DNA of 64,000 nucleotides, from assembly GCA_028289345.1 (NCBI GenBank), contig JANQQL010000001.1, forward strand, positions 124,001 to 188,000. Reading direction: 5' to 3'. The DNA comes from Planctomycetota bacterium. Its GTDB lineage: Bacteria > Planctomycetota > B15-G4 > SIAN01. A program made the translations under genes and the position numbers. The notes beneath the pieces are model-generated. The model saw only the letters and a list, made by a program, of their open reading frames with translations. It was not told where the DNA came from and did no database searches. Below, in pieces: positions 34,992 through 44,358 of the stretch (within the stretch, counting starts at the first letter, position 1; each line of letters begins with the position of its first letter).

Positions 34992-36536
34992 ATGGAAACG
35001 AGATCAACGATGCACGACCTTCTTCATCAGCTCGGCCTGGAAGACCCCGCTCCCGGCGTCAGTGCCGGATCTTTCAAGGGAAGCGGCAAGGGCGGCATCC
35101 TCGAATCCACCAATCCGACCGACGGCAGCGTCATTGGTCGGGTGCAAATGGCGACCAACGAGGACTACCAGGAAGTCATGCGGATCAGTCAGGAGTCGTT
35201 CCGCAGCTGGCGTATGGTTCCCGGCCCCGTCCGTGGTGAAGTCATTCGCCAACTGGGCGAGAAGATGCGAGAGAAGAAGGACCTGCTTGGGCAATTGGTC
35301 ACCCTGGAAATGGGCAAGATCCTGACCGAAGGCCTGGGCGAGGTCCAAGAGGCCATTGACATCTGCGACTTCTCGGTCGGTCTCTCTCGCCAGCTTTATG
35401 GCGCCACCATGCAGTCCGAACGGCCCCGCCACCGCATGTACGAGCAATGGCACCCTCTGGGCACCATCGGAATCATCACCGCATTCAACTTCCCCGCCGC
35501 GGTTTGGGCGTGGAACTCAACCATCGCCGGCGTCTGCGGCGACACCATGATTTGGAAGCCCTCGGACAAAACCCCCTTGGTCGCCGTGGCCATCCAGAAG
35601 CTGGTCGACGAGGTGTTCGACGCCAATGGCTATCCCGGCGTCATGAATCTGTGCATGGGTGACATTCCCTCGGTCGGAACTCCCATGCTGGAGGACCGCC
35701 GCTTGCCGCTGATCAGCGCGACCGGGAGCTGCGCTATGGGCCGCATCGTCGGTCGCACCGTCGGCGAACGTCTGGGGCGCTCCTTGCTCGAGCTCGGCGG
35801 CAACAACGCGTTGATCGTGACCAAGGACGCCGACTTGGACTTGGCCGTCCCGGCAATCCTGTTCGGAGCGGTCGGCACCGCGGGACAACGCTGCACTTCC
35901 ACCCGCCGGGTCCTGATGGCCAAAGAAATCGCCGGAGAGCTGACCGACCGCCTGGTCCGCGCCTATCCAACGATTCAGATTGGAGATCCGCTGGAGTCTT
36001 CCACCTTGATGGGCCCACTCGCCGATCCGAGCGCGGTCACTGCCTACGAAAACGCCGTTGCCAAGATCCAGGAACAGGGCGGAGAGATTCTCTGCGGCGG
36101 AAAGCGGATCACCGACGGTGATTTGGCCAAGGGCAACTTCGTGGAACCGACGTTGGTCCGCGCCAAGGCCGACCTACCAATGATGCAGGACGAGACTTTC
36201 GCGCCGATCCTCTACCTGGTCGAATACCAAGACTTGGACGAGGCAATGGCCATCCACAACAACGTGCCCCAGGGGCTCTCCTCGGCGATCTTCACCGAGA
36301 GCATGCGCACCGCGGAGCGTTTCCTGTCTCATGAAGGAAGCGACTGCGGCATCGCCAACGTCAACATCGGGACCAGCGGTGCCGAGATCGGTGGTGCGTT
36401 CGGCGGAGAGAAAGACACGGGCGGAGGCCGGGAAGCGGGCTCGGACTCGTGGAAGGCGTACATGCGCCGCCAGACCAACACGATCAACTACAGCACCGAT
36501 CTGCCGCTGGCTCAGGGAGTCAAGTTCGACGTCTGA
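34992..36536 (+). CDS. Aldehyde dehydrogenase, antiquitin (ALDH7) type
   Basis: 514 residues. E267 in LLELGGNNA is the general base and C301 in GTAGQRCTSTRR is the catalytic nucleophile. NAD-site motifs TAFNFPAAVWAWN and IWKPSDKTPL are present. The ELGGNNA and GQRCTSTRR forms are those of ALDH7/antiquitin, which oxidises alpha-aminoadipate semialdehyde in lysine breakdown. Bacterial members act on that or related semialdehydes. No other lysine-degradation gene is close. The second ATG (35010) is an alternative start; family alignment does not decide between them. Confidence 0.9.
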   Translation: METRSTMHDLLHQLGLEDPAPGVSAGSFKGSGKGGILESTNPTDGSVIGRVQMATNEDYQEVMRISQESFRSWRMVPGPVRGEVIRQLGEKMREKKDLLGQLVTLEMGKILTEGLGEVQEAIDICDFSVGLSRQLYGATMQSERPRHRMYEQWHPLGTIGIITAFNFPAAVWAWNSTIAGVCGDTMIWKPSDKTPLVAVAIQKLVDEVFDANGYPGVMNLCMGDIPSVGTPMLEDRRLPLISATGSCAMGRIVGRTVGERLGRSLLELGGNNALIVTKDADLDLAVPAILFGAVGTAGQRCTSTRRVLMAKEIAGELTDRLVRAYPTIQIGDPLESSTLMGPLADPSAVTAYENAVAKIQEQGGEILCGGKRITDGDLAKGNFVEPTLVRAKADLPMMQDETFAPILYLVEYQDLDEAMAIHNNVPQGLSSAIFTESMRTAERFLSHEGSDCGIANVNIGTSGAEIGGAFGGEKDTGGGREAGSDSWKAYMRRQTNTINYSTDLPLAQGVKFDV

Positions 36537-36578
36537 ATCGGCCCCGCGGAGCAAGTCACGACGACACGAGGAACCATC

Positions 36579-37202
36579 ATGGCCGCGGCGCTGACGGAAG
36601 CGGACGGGAAGCGCTGGTTGGCCAGCGTGGCCCTCGCCTTCCTCCTCGGGGGAACGGTGTTCTCTTGGTTCTTGGCTGGCAAGAACTTCGAGATCGCCGA
36701 CCCGCAACAGAATCCACGACTGAACGAGATTTTCGCACCTTTCGAAAGCACGGAAGCGCGCGAGATGGCGATCCGCTACGTGGCTTCGGAATCCAATCGA
36801 GCCCTGTTTTCGTTCCAGGGACCGCTGCAGCTGGGGCTGGCGATCTTGGCCATGGGCGCTGCCTAGGCAGCCGCTCGAACCCGGCCAGGAACCCGAGACC
36901 GCTGGATCCTGGCTCTGTTGAGCGTGGTCGCGGTGATTGCCGTGGCCCACGCCTGGATGATTCCTCAGGTGGTCGAGCAAGGGCGAGCGATCGACTTCGT
37001 GCCACGTCCAGAAGACGGGCCGAAGCCTCCCGAAGTGCAGCACTTCATCAGGCTCCATGTGGTCTACGTCATCGCCGACTTGGTGAAGGCCATCGCCGCG
37101 TTCGGAACGATTCCTCTGTTGTGGCTCTCGGCGCGGGCCGCCTCCCTTCGCGAAGGATCGCACCCATCCCCACCGCCGACTCATTCCTCGGCATCGTCTT
37201 GA
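36579..37202 (+). pseudogene. DUF4149-like membrane protein interrupted by an in-frame TAG
   Basis: One continuous frame carries four hydrophobic segments: LASVALAFLLGGTVFSWFLA, GPLQLGLAILAMGAA, then after the stop WILALLSVVAVIAVAHAW, and HVVYVIADLVKAIAAFGTIP. The pattern, with RLH before the last helix, resembles DUF4149. A single TAG at 36864-36866 splits it, and the sequence on both sides is coding-like and in the same frame. This looks like a recent nonsense change, a sequencing error or readthrough. GAGGAA precedes the ATG. It lies 42 bp after the aldehyde dehydrogenase. Confidence 0.7.
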
Positions 37203-37342
37203 GCCGATTGTTTTGGGTCTCTCCGTCTTCGTCGTTGCGACCCTTCCCACCCTCGACGTATCTTGCTCCACGAAGCCGGATGATTGGGAAAGCCCGCAGG
37301 AAGCATGAGTGCGTGGCGGGATGAAACACCGTCGATGACCAG

Positions 37343-37395
37343 GCCGGAAAGGACTCGGGCCATTCGAAGGATCATCCACCAATCCTCCGGGCTAG
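37343..37395. repeat. Dispersed intergenic repeat, copy 3 (right-arm type)
   Basis: GCC-GGAAAGGACTCGGGCC-ATTCG matches the right arm of the element at 8448 at 20 of 24 positions. After a divergent 15-bp stretch it rejoins it at ATCCTCCGGGCTAG (13 of 14). It lies 37 bp upstream of the acetyl-CoA synthetase GTG, in the same relative place as copy 1 upstream of the esterase. Confidence 0.65.
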
Positions 37396-37431
37396 GAGCC
37401 TGCGCCAGTTCCCCTATGGAAGGAGCCCGTC

Positions 37432-39387
37432 GTGAATCCCGAAGCCTCTCCCACTCCTGAAACGTTCGCTCCGTCGCGGGAGTTCTCCAAACTCGCCCAC
37501 GTCCCGGACATGGAGCGATACCGCGAGATGTACGGAGAGTCCGTCACGGACCCGGAAGGCTTCTGGGCACGCCAGGCTGAACGTCTCACCTGGACCAAGA
37601 AGTGGTCTCAAGTGGTCGACTACGACTTCCACAAAGCCGAGATTCGCTGGTTCACCGGCGGACAGCTCAACGTGTCCTACAACTGCATCGATCGCCACAT
37701 CGAAGCAGGCTTCGGCAATCAGGTCGCGATTCTGTGGGAAGGAGACGACCCGAATACGAGTCGCCAGTTCACCTACCGCGAGCTGCGGCGAGAGGTCTGC
37801 CGATACGCCAACTTGCTCAAGAAACACGGGGTGGGGAAGGGCGACAGGGTGTGCATTTATCTGCCCATGATCCCGGACCTAGCCTTCGCCATGCTGGCCT
37901 GCACTCGCATCGGGGCCATTCACAACATCGTCTTTGCCGGGTTCTCGGCCAGCTCTCTCAAAGAGCGCATTCTGGACTCCGAATGCAAGCTTCTGATCAC
38001 TGCCGACGAAGGCGTGCGCGGCGGCAAGACCATTGCGTTGAAACAGATCGCGGATGACGCAGTTGCCGATTGCGACTGTGTCCAGACCGTGCTCCTCAAA
38101 CGGCACACGGGGAACTGGGTGCGTTCGGCTCCTCGAGACGTGTGGATCGACGAAGAGCTGAAATCCGGCCAGATTTCAGACGAGTGCGAACCACAGGCCA
38201 TGGATGCCGAGGACCCGCTCTTCATTCTGTACACCTCCGGCTCGACCGGAAAACCGAAGGGCGTGCTGCACACGACCGGGGGCTACCTGACCTATGCGTC
38301 TCTGACCCACGAGCTCGTGTTCGATCATCGACCGGGGGACGTTTATTGGTGCACCGCCGACATCGGCTGGATCACCGGCCATTCGTACATTGTGTACGGA
38401 CCCCTCGCCAACCGTGCCACCACGGTGATGTTCGAAGGAGTGCCGACTTATCCCGACGTTGGACGCTTCTGGGACGTGGTGGACAAACATGAGGTGACGC
38501 TGTTCTACACCGCCCCCACCGCCATTCGAGCCATTGCTCAGCATGGCGAGGAACCGGTGCGCGCTCGCAAGCGCAGTTCTCTGCGGCTGCTGGGAACCGT
38601 GGGCGAGCCGATCAATCCCGAGATCTGGAAGTGGTATCACCGCGTGGTCGGCGATGGACGCTGCCCGATCGTCGATACCTGGTGGCAAACCGAGACCGGC
38701 GGCATCTTGATCAGTCCCCTGCCCGGAGCGACCAGCGCCAAGCCCGGCTCGGCGACTCTTCCCCTGCCAGGAGTTCGTCCGATCCTGGTCGACGACGAAG
38801 GGCAAGAACTGTCTGGCAACGACGTGTCAGGAAACCTGTGCATCCAGTATCCCTGGCCCGGGATGATGCGCACCGTCTACGGCGATCATCAACGGTTCGT
38901 CGACACCTATTTCTCGCGTTTCCCCGGCCGTTACTTTACCGGCGACGGCTGTCGCCGTGACGGAGACGGTTACTACTGGATCACCGGACGGGTGGACGAT
39001 GTGATCAACGTCTCCGGGCACCGTTTGGGAACCGCCGAAGTCGAAAGCGCTCTGGTGTCCCATCCGGCCGTTGCCGAAGCCGCGGTGGTTGGCTACCCCC
39101 ACGACATCAAGGGTACCGGCATCTATGCCTTCACGATCCTGAATGATGGAGTGGACGCGAGCGACCAGCTCCAGGGCGAATTGGTCGCCCACGTGCGACA
39201 GGAGATCGGCCCAATCGCCAGCCCGGACCGCATCCACATGACTCCGGGGCTCCCGAAGACTCGCTCCGGCAAGATCATGCGCCGCATCCTGCGAAAGATC
39301 GCCGCGGGGGAAACCGAAGACCTGGGAGACGTGACCACCTTGGCCGACCCTTCGGTGGTCACCAAGATCGTCCAAACCGCCTCCTGA
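37432..39387 (+). CDS. acsA: Acetyl-CoA synthetase
   Basis: 651 residues, the full length of AMP-forming acetyl-CoA synthetase. Motifs in order are [16 protein letters not shown] (ATP loop), [20 protein letters not shown] (acetate/CoA region), [34 protein letters not shown] (hinge) and [14 protein letters not shown]. The last holds the catalytic lysine usually controlled by acetylation. It turns acetate, ATP and CoA into acetyl-CoA. GTG 37432 has AAGGAG upstream with a suitable spacing. A terminator follows at 39424. Confidence 0.97.
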   Translation: MNPEASPTPETFAPSREFSKLAHVPDMERYREMYGESVTDPEGFWARQAERLTWTKKWSQVVDYDFHKAEIRWFTGGQLNVSYNCIDRHIEAGFGNQVAILWEGDDPNTSRQFTYRELRREVCRYANLLKKHGVGKGDRVCIYLPMIPDLAFAMLACTRIGAIHNIVFAGFSASSLKERILDSECKLLITADEGVRGGKTIALKQIADDAVADCDCVQTVLLKRHTGNWVRSAPRDVWIDEELKSGQISDECEPQAMDAEDPLFILYTSGSTGKPKGVLHTTGGYLTYASLTHELVFDHRPGDVYWCTADIGWITGHSYIVYGPLANRATTVMFEGVPTYPDVGRFWDVVDKHEVTLFYTAPTAIRAIAQHGEEPVRARKRSSLRLLGTVGEPINPEIWKWYHRVVGDGRCPIVDTWWQTETGGILISPLPGATSAKPGSATLPLPGVRPILVDDEGQELSGNDVSGNLCIQYPWPGMMRTVYGDHQRFVDTYFSRFPGRYFTGDGCRRDGDGYYWITGRVDDVINVSGHRLGTAEVESALVSHPAVAEAAVVGYPHDIKGTGIYAFTILNDGVDASDQLQGELVAHVRQEIGPIASPDRIHMTPGLPKTRSGKIMRRILRKIAAGETEDLGDVTTLADPSVVTKIVQTAS

Positions 39388-39423
39388 CCCACTTGACAGG
39401 GACCGACGACCCAAATCCTCCTC

Positions 39424-39456
39424 CCCCGCGAACACTGGGCGGGGTCAGAACTTTTT
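39424..39456 (+). terminator. Probable terminator of acsA
   Basis: A 6-bp GC stem (CCCCGC 39424-39429 with GCGGGG 39439-39444) and 9-nt loop are followed by TCAGAACTTTTTG. An outer pairing of CTGACCC near 39388 with GGGGTCAG at 39441 is an alternative fold. Confidence 0.6.
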
Positions 39457-39555
39457 GCTTTCCGGGGCCGCCCGGGTTGAATGCGTTTCGGCCATCGCGG
39501 TAGTCCGGGCGATGGGGAGAACGGATTCATCCTGGGGCCGAGCACGGAGAAGGCA

Positions 39556-40662
39556 ATGGGCTTATTCGCAAAGCTTCGCGGCGAACTCGTCGACATCATC
39601 GAGTGGATCGACGACACCCGTCACACCCTCGTTTGGCGGTTCCCCCGCTACCACAACCAGATCAAGAACGGCGCCCGGCTGATCGTGCGTCCCGGTCAGG
39701 TCGCCATTTTGGTCAGCGAAGGCAAGCTTGCCGACGTCTTCGATCCCGGTCACTACGAGCTGAGCACCAACAACCTGCCCATCTTGAGCACCATCATGGG
39801 CTGGAAACACGGTTTCGACAGCCCGTTCAAGTCCGAGGTTTACTTCGTCAACACGCGGCAAGTCACCGACCTGAAGTGGGGCACTCCGAATCCCATCATG
39901 CTCAGGGATCCCGACTTTGGCCCGATCCGCTTGCGAGCCTTTGGCACCTACGCCTTGAAGGCGCGAGACCCCAAGCAGCTCCTCCAGGAGTTGGTCGGCA
40001 CGGACGGGGTGTTTGAAACCGACGAACTGGAGACTCTTCTGCGCTCGGTGATCAACAACGCGTTCGCAGACATCCTGGGTCGTTCGGAAGTGGCCGCCCT
40101 GGACTTGGCCCAGAAGTACCAGGAGATGTCCGAAGACCTGCGGGGAGAAGTCGTCACTCGAGTCGACGACGAGTACGGACTGGACGTTCCCCAGCTGTTC
40201 ATCGTCAACATCTCGCTGCCGGAACAGGTGGAGAAGGCCCTCGACACTCGCACCAGCATGGGCGTGTTGGGCGACATGGGACGCTACCAGCAGTACCAAA
40301 TGGCCAATGCGATGACCGCAGCGGCCGAGAACCCGGCGGGGGGAGGTGCCTCGGACGGGATGGGGCTCGGCATGGGCTTCGCCATGGCGAACCAGATGAT
40401 GAACACCATGGGGTCCGCCAGCGCCCCGGGTGCTGTCGCTCCCCCGCCGCCGCCCACCGCCGCTTGGCACGTGCATCAGAACGGACAGACCCAAGGTCCG
40501 CTCGCCGTCGCCGCGGTGCAACAGATGATTCAATCCGGGCAGGTCACCGCCGACACCTTGATCTGGAGCCAAGGGATGGCCCAATGGACTCCTGCCGGCC
40601 AGGTGGCTCCTTGGTCGAGCCAGTTTGCCGCTCCGCCTCCGCCTCCCCCACCCGCGCCGTAA
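39556..40662 (+). CDS. SPFH-domain protein with C-terminal GYF_2 domain
   Basis: 368 residues. The N-terminal two-thirds is an SPFH/band-7 protein of the YdjI (virion-core-like) type: RYHNQIKNGARLIVRPGQVA, then ADVFDPGHYELSTNNLPILS. It is followed by a Gly/Ala/Met-rich linker, a GYF_2 (DUF4339) domain WHVHQNGQTQGPLA...WSQGMAQWTPAGQV, and a Pro-rich tail. SPFH proteins form membrane-associated scaffolds, while GYF-like domains bind peptides. No membrane helix is obvious. ATG 39556 has GGAGAAGG just upstream. It precedes the zinc-ribbon membrane protein, an association seen in other bacteria. Confidence 0.87.
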   Translation: MGLFAKLRGELVDIIEWIDDTRHTLVWRFPRYHNQIKNGARLIVRPGQVAILVSEGKLADVFDPGHYELSTNNLPILSTIMGWKHGFDSPFKSEVYFVNTRQVTDLKWGTPNPIMLRDPDFGPIRLRAFGTYALKARDPKQLLQELVGTDGVFETDELETLLRSVINNAFADILGRSEVAALDLAQKYQEMSEDLRGEVVTRVDDEYGLDVPQLFIVNISLPEQVEKALDTRTSMGVLGDMGRYQQYQMANAMTAAAENPAGGGASDGMGLGMGFAMANQMMNTMGSASAPGAVAPPPPPTAAWHVHQNGQTQGPLAVAAVQQMIQSGQVTADTLIWSQGMAQWTPAGQVAPWSSQFAAPPPPPPPAP

Positions 40663-40939
40663 GGGGAATGGTGATCCGAGTTCCTCCGTCGGTCACCCGC
40701 CGAAATCGGGAGTCCGACCGAGGATCGGGTCCGAACGACGTCATCCCGCGTCGGTTTCGCGTCAACCGCCGACCAATCGGACGTCGTCTGGCCGAGCAAA
40801 ATTCGCGGTGATTGAAGCGGCGCGGGGTTCGAGAAATCCGAACAAGGACCGTCCGCCCGAACCCACCCTGGCCTTTGGGGAGGCCACCACCCGACGACGG
40901 CACCGTCAAGACGCCAACGCAAGGGGAGCAAGTCGCTCG

Positions 40940-42082
40940 ATGACTGAAATGCCACCTCCCGTTCCTGACGCCGGTTCCACGGAAGGCGCGGCCGTCGCCG
41001 CCGACGAATCGAAAGGCTGCACGTTTCCCTGCGAGGGGTGCGGCGCCGATCTGCACTTCTCGATCGACGCGCAGAAGTTGCGCTGTCCTTTCTGCGGATT
41101 CGAGAAAGACCTGGAGGTTACGGACGGCGAGCAGATCGAAGAACGCGACTTCCGTTCCGTTCTGCAGAGACTTCAAGATCAGCGCCGAGACGCGGCGCCG
41201 CCCGTGGAGGACTGCCACGAAGTCCAGTGTGACTCTTGCGGAGGCACGGTGCAGTTCACGGGAACTCTCACCAGTACCGAGTGCGCCTTTTGTGGCTCTC
41301 CCATTCAGCGCGAGGGGGTTCATGACGCGGGCGAACGCCTTCCGGTTGATGGGGTGCTCCCGTTTCTGGTCGAGGAGTCCCGTGCTGCCGAGAACCTGCG
41401 GGCGTGGGTCAAATCCCGCTGGTTCCTGCCCAACCAGCTGAAGAAGCGAGGCGTGCAAGGAGGATTTCAGGGCGTCTACCAGCCGTACTGGACGTTCGAT
41501 GCGATGACCGCCAATCAGTACAGCGGTCAACGAGGAGAGTACTACTACGTGACCGTGGGCAGCGGCAAGAACCGCAAACGCGTGCGGCGCACCCGCTGGT
41601 ACCCCGCTTCGGGCGACTTCCGACGCTTCTTCGACGACGTGTTGGCCGTGGCCGGCAAGGGACTGCCGGACAAACTCGTGCGCGCCTTGGAACCGTGGCC
41701 TCTCGAGAAGTGCCTGCCCTTTCAGCAAGAACTTTTGGCCGGTCACCTAGCGCGCACCTACGACATCCCGCTCGACCAGGGCTTCGAGGTCGCCAAACTG
41801 CGAATCGAGGAGGCCATCACCCACGAAGTGCGCCAGCGAATCGGCGGCGACACCCAACGCATCGATCGCATTCACACCGACTGGCCGGCACTCACTTACA
41901 AGCACTTGCTGCTACCGCTGTGGCTGCTGAGCTACCGCTTCAAGGACAAGGCCTACCAGGTCACGGTGAACGCTGCGACCGGCGAGGTCCAGGGCGAGCG
42001 ACCCTGGAGCTGGATCAAAATCACCGCGCTCGTGCTGGGTTTGGGGGCGATCGCAGCGACCGTGTTTTTCCTCACTCGGTAG
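40940..42082 (+). CDS. Double zinc-ribbon protein with C-terminal membrane helix
   Basis: 380 residues. The N-terminus has two zinc ribbons: CEGCGADL with CPFCG (about 31-56) and CDSCGGTV with CAFCG (about 96-120). The middle contains YQPYWTFDAMTANQYSGQRG, an all-beta segment. One membrane helix ends the protein (ITALVLGLGAIAATVFFLT). Such proteins are often mislabelled as helicase-like because of the ribbons, but no helicase motif is present. It probably works at the membrane with the SPFH-GYF_2 protein before it. The stop overlaps the convergent M28 gene by 11 bp. The start at ATG 40940 has GGGGAG at a long spacing. Confidence 0.8.
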   Translation: MTEMPPPVPDAGSTEGAAVAADESKGCTFPCEGCGADLHFSIDAQKLRCPFCGFEKDLEVTDGEQIEERDFRSVLQRLQDQRRDAAPPVEDCHEVQCDSCGGTVQFTGTLTSTECAFCGSPIQREGVHDAGERLPVDGVLPFLVEESRAAENLRAWVKSRWFLPNQLKKRGVQGGFQGVYQPYWTFDAMTANQYSGQRGEYYYVTVGSGKNRKRVRRTRWYPASGDFRRFFDDVLAVAGKGLPDKLVRALEPWPLEKCLPFQQELLAGHLARTYDIPLDQGFEVAKLRIEEAITHEVRQRIGGDTQRIDRIHTDWPALTYKHLLLPLWLLSYRFKDKAYQVTVNAATGEVQGERPWSWIKITALVLGLGAIAATVFFLTR

Positions 42083-43730
42083 TCGGCGCTTCGCTCCTCG
42101 CTTCGGCGAGAACTGCTCCCGCTCGGTAGAACTCGCTGTTGCGATACCACTCGGGAAACTTCTGACCGCGACTCAACTCGTAGCCGACGTCGAACAAGAG
42201 CGCGAGATCTTCCAAGCAGCCACGCAGATCCCAGCTGGCGTCGTATTCGTCCGACGGCTTGTGATAGCGCTCGGCCCGGTATTCCTCTGCGCAAGCTCGG
42301 CCGTACTCTTCCCCGTGTTCTCGATGGTCCGGACCGCTCTCGGCGTACAGCACGGGAACTCCCCGCTTGGCGAAGTGAAAATGGTCCGAGCGGAAGAAAT
42401 AGCCCTTCTCCGGCTCTCGGTCGCCAGTAAGCACACGCCCCTGCCGCGCAGCAGCACGGGAAAGGTAGTCTTCGAGCGCCGAGCTCCCGAAGCCGATGAC
42501 CTGCACGTCGCGACTCGGTCCATGGACGTTCAACGCATCCATGTTGAGCGCCGCCACGGTCCGCTCCATCGGTACCGTGGGAAACTCGGTGTAGTGACGG
42601 GAGCCGAGCAATCCTGATTCCTCGGCCGTGACGGCCAAGAACAGCACCGACCGCCACGGCGGAAGCGACTGGCTCTGGAACGCCCGGGCGATCTCGACCA
42701 GGGCCCCGGTCCCGGTGGCGTTGTCGACCGCCCCGTTGTAGATCTGATCCCCTTCTCGGCTCGTGTCTCGGCCGAGATGGTCCCAATGAGCCATGTAAAC
42801 GATTGTTTCTTCGGGAAATCGCGTCCCAGGAATCTTCGCCAAGATGTTGTGCGACACCGACTCGCGCAGCTGGTTGCGAATCTGCACGGAAGCTTGAACG
42901 TCCAGGGAGCGGGCGCGAAACCCAACTTCCGCGGCCTCATCGACCAGCGCCGAAAAGTCCATCTCTGCAAGATCGAACAGCTGCCGCGCCGCCTCTTCGG
43001 TCAACCAACCTTCCACGGCGGCTCGTGACAGATTGCGATCTTCACTCACCAAGTCGAACTGCGGTCCCGACCAGCTTCCGCTCACAACTTCCCAGGGGTA
43101 ACCGGCCGCTCCGGTTTCGTGGACCAAGAAAGCACCGGCTGCCCCCTGACGCGCGGCTTCCTCGAACTTGTAGGTCCAGCGCCCGTAGTAGGTCATGGCA
43201 TTGCCGCGAAACAACCCCGCATCCTGGGTGGCATACCCAGGGTCGTTCACCAACATCACCACGGTCTTGCCTTGGACGTCCACCCCTTCGTAATCGTTCC
43301 AGCCGTATTCCGGCGCGACGATTCCGTATCCCACGAACACCATCTCGGTACGATCGAGAAACACCTCTTCGACCACCCGCTTGGTCCACACCATCATTTG
43401 CGAACCGGACTCCAGGGAGAGCTCCGTCTCTCCCCCGGCAACCGTCAACTCCGAGGCTTGCGCGGTGATCGAGACCAACGGAACGGGCTGAACGAACGAA
43501 TCCCCGTTTCCCGGCTCAAGACCCAGCGCGCGGAACTCCTCCACCATGTAGTCGATGGTCTTCTGCTCGCCCACCGAGGAAGGAGCTCGTCCTTCAAACT
43601 CATCGGAGGCGAGGATTTGCACGTGTTGTCGCAGTCGCTCTTCTTCGAACAGGTCCACACTGGAAGAGGAATCCATCGAGGCCTGACAGCTCATCAAGCC
43701 CAGGGTCCCCACGCTCCACCATCGCTTCAT
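42072..43730 (-). CDS. M28-family metallopeptidase lipoprotein
   Basis: 552 residues. The lipobox is LMSC with C15, so it is probably a lipoprotein. A PA-like insert (about 130-270) precedes the catalytic core. The metal-site motifs of M28 are AHWDHLG, GAVDNATGTGALVEIAR, AVTAEESGLLG (Glu pair) and the late His in DHFHFAKRGVPVLY. It is expected to release amino acids from peptides outside the cytoplasm. ATG 43730 has a perfect AGGAGG upstream; longer frames to 43844 are unsupported. Confidence 0.92.
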   Translation of the reverse strand: MKRWWSVGTLGLMSCQASMDSSSSVDLFEEERLRQHVQILASDEFEGRAPSSVGEQKTIDYMVEEFRALGLEPGNGDSFVQPVPLVSITAQASELTVAGGETELSLESGSQMMVWTKRVVEEVFLDRTEMVFVGYGIVAPEYGWNDYEGVDVQGKTVVMLVNDPGYATQDAGLFRGNAMTYYGRWTYKFEEAARQGAAGAFLVHETGAAGYPWEVVSGSWSGPQFDLVSEDRNLSRAAVEGWLTEEAARQLFDLAEMDFSALVDEAAEVGFRARSLDVQASVQIRNQLRESVSHNILAKIPGTRFPEETIVYMAHWDHLGRDTSREGDQIYNGAVDNATGTGALVEIARAFQSQSLPPWRSVLFLAVTAEESGLLGSRHYTEFPTVPMERTVAALNMDALNVHGPSRDVQVIGFGSSALEDYLSRAAARQGRVLTGDREPEKGYFFRSDHFHFAKRGVPVLYAESGPDHREHGEEYGRACAEEYRAERYHKPSDEYDASWDLRGCLEDLALLFDVGYELSRGQKFPEWYRNSEFYRAGAVLAEARSEAPTTE

Positions 43731-43818
43731 GACTTCCTCCTTGGCACGCTCCTCGTCTCGATCATCTTGGCAGAACGGGAATCCGACGTCTGCGGGGCAA
43801 CCCCAAGAACTTTTCGGA

Positions 43819-44358
43819 TCACGTCTGAAACGGGCGTTGACCACGGGCTCGGCGCCGTTCGTTCACCGCAGCGAGGGCGGCCGGCTCAAGGGCGAGGAAG
43901 CGAACGAGTTGCGCGGTCGTCGTTTCGAGGAGATGAGCCGCACGTGCGATGTGCTGACCGCAGTCTTCCAGCACATCCAGGGCCTCGGCGAGCAATGCGG
44001 GAAAGTCGTCGTGCCGGGGACTGACGACCACTCGGTTCTGTTTCAACCGGGATCGCCACAGCTCCGAAGGCAGATACAGCGGTGGCTCCCCGTGGCGCGG
44101 TAACGGCATGCGGTGCTCGAGGGCAAGCTTTCTTCGCAGCCGATCCAAGGCCCGGGAACGGTTCATTCGTAGCGAGCGACGTTCTCCCGCTTGGGCGCGG
44201 ATGCCGGTGGGCACGTGGGTGATGCGCACCGCAGTGTCCGTTTTGTTGCGATGCTGCCCACCAGGTCCAGTGCCGCGCGCCGTCTCCCAGTGGATCTGTT
44301 TCTCGAGTTCTTCCGGCGGCAGCTGGGCGGGATGTCGGTCAGACTTCAAGCCGGTCAC
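43819..44358 (-). CDS. Release-factor-like GGQ protein (peptidyl-tRNA hydrolase type)
   Basis: 179 residues. The GGQ motif (33-35, GTGPGGQHRNKTDTAVRITH) hydrolyses the peptidyl-tRNA ester. The protein lacks the stop-codon-recognition domains of RF1/RF2 and has a basic, Arg-rich C-terminal half. It is of the ArfB/PrfH-like kind and probably rescues stalled ribosomes or ends short repair events, but it is too diverged to name. It overlaps the peroxidase gene by GTGA. Confidence 0.85.
   Translation of the reverse strand: MTGLKSDRHPAQLPPEELEKQIHWETARGTGPGGQHRNKTDTAVRITHVPTGIRAQAGERRSLRMNRSRALDRLRRKLALEHRMPLPRHGEPPLYLPSELWRSRLKQNRVVVSPRHDDFPALLAEALDVLEDCGQHIARAAHLLETTTAQLVRFLALEPAALAAVNERRRARGQRPFQT

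Noticed and set aside
36864..36866. TAG as a pyrrolysine codon
   Set aside because: No pylS, pylT or pylBCD genes and no methylamine methyltransferase context are in the window; a nonsense mutation or sequencing error is simpler.
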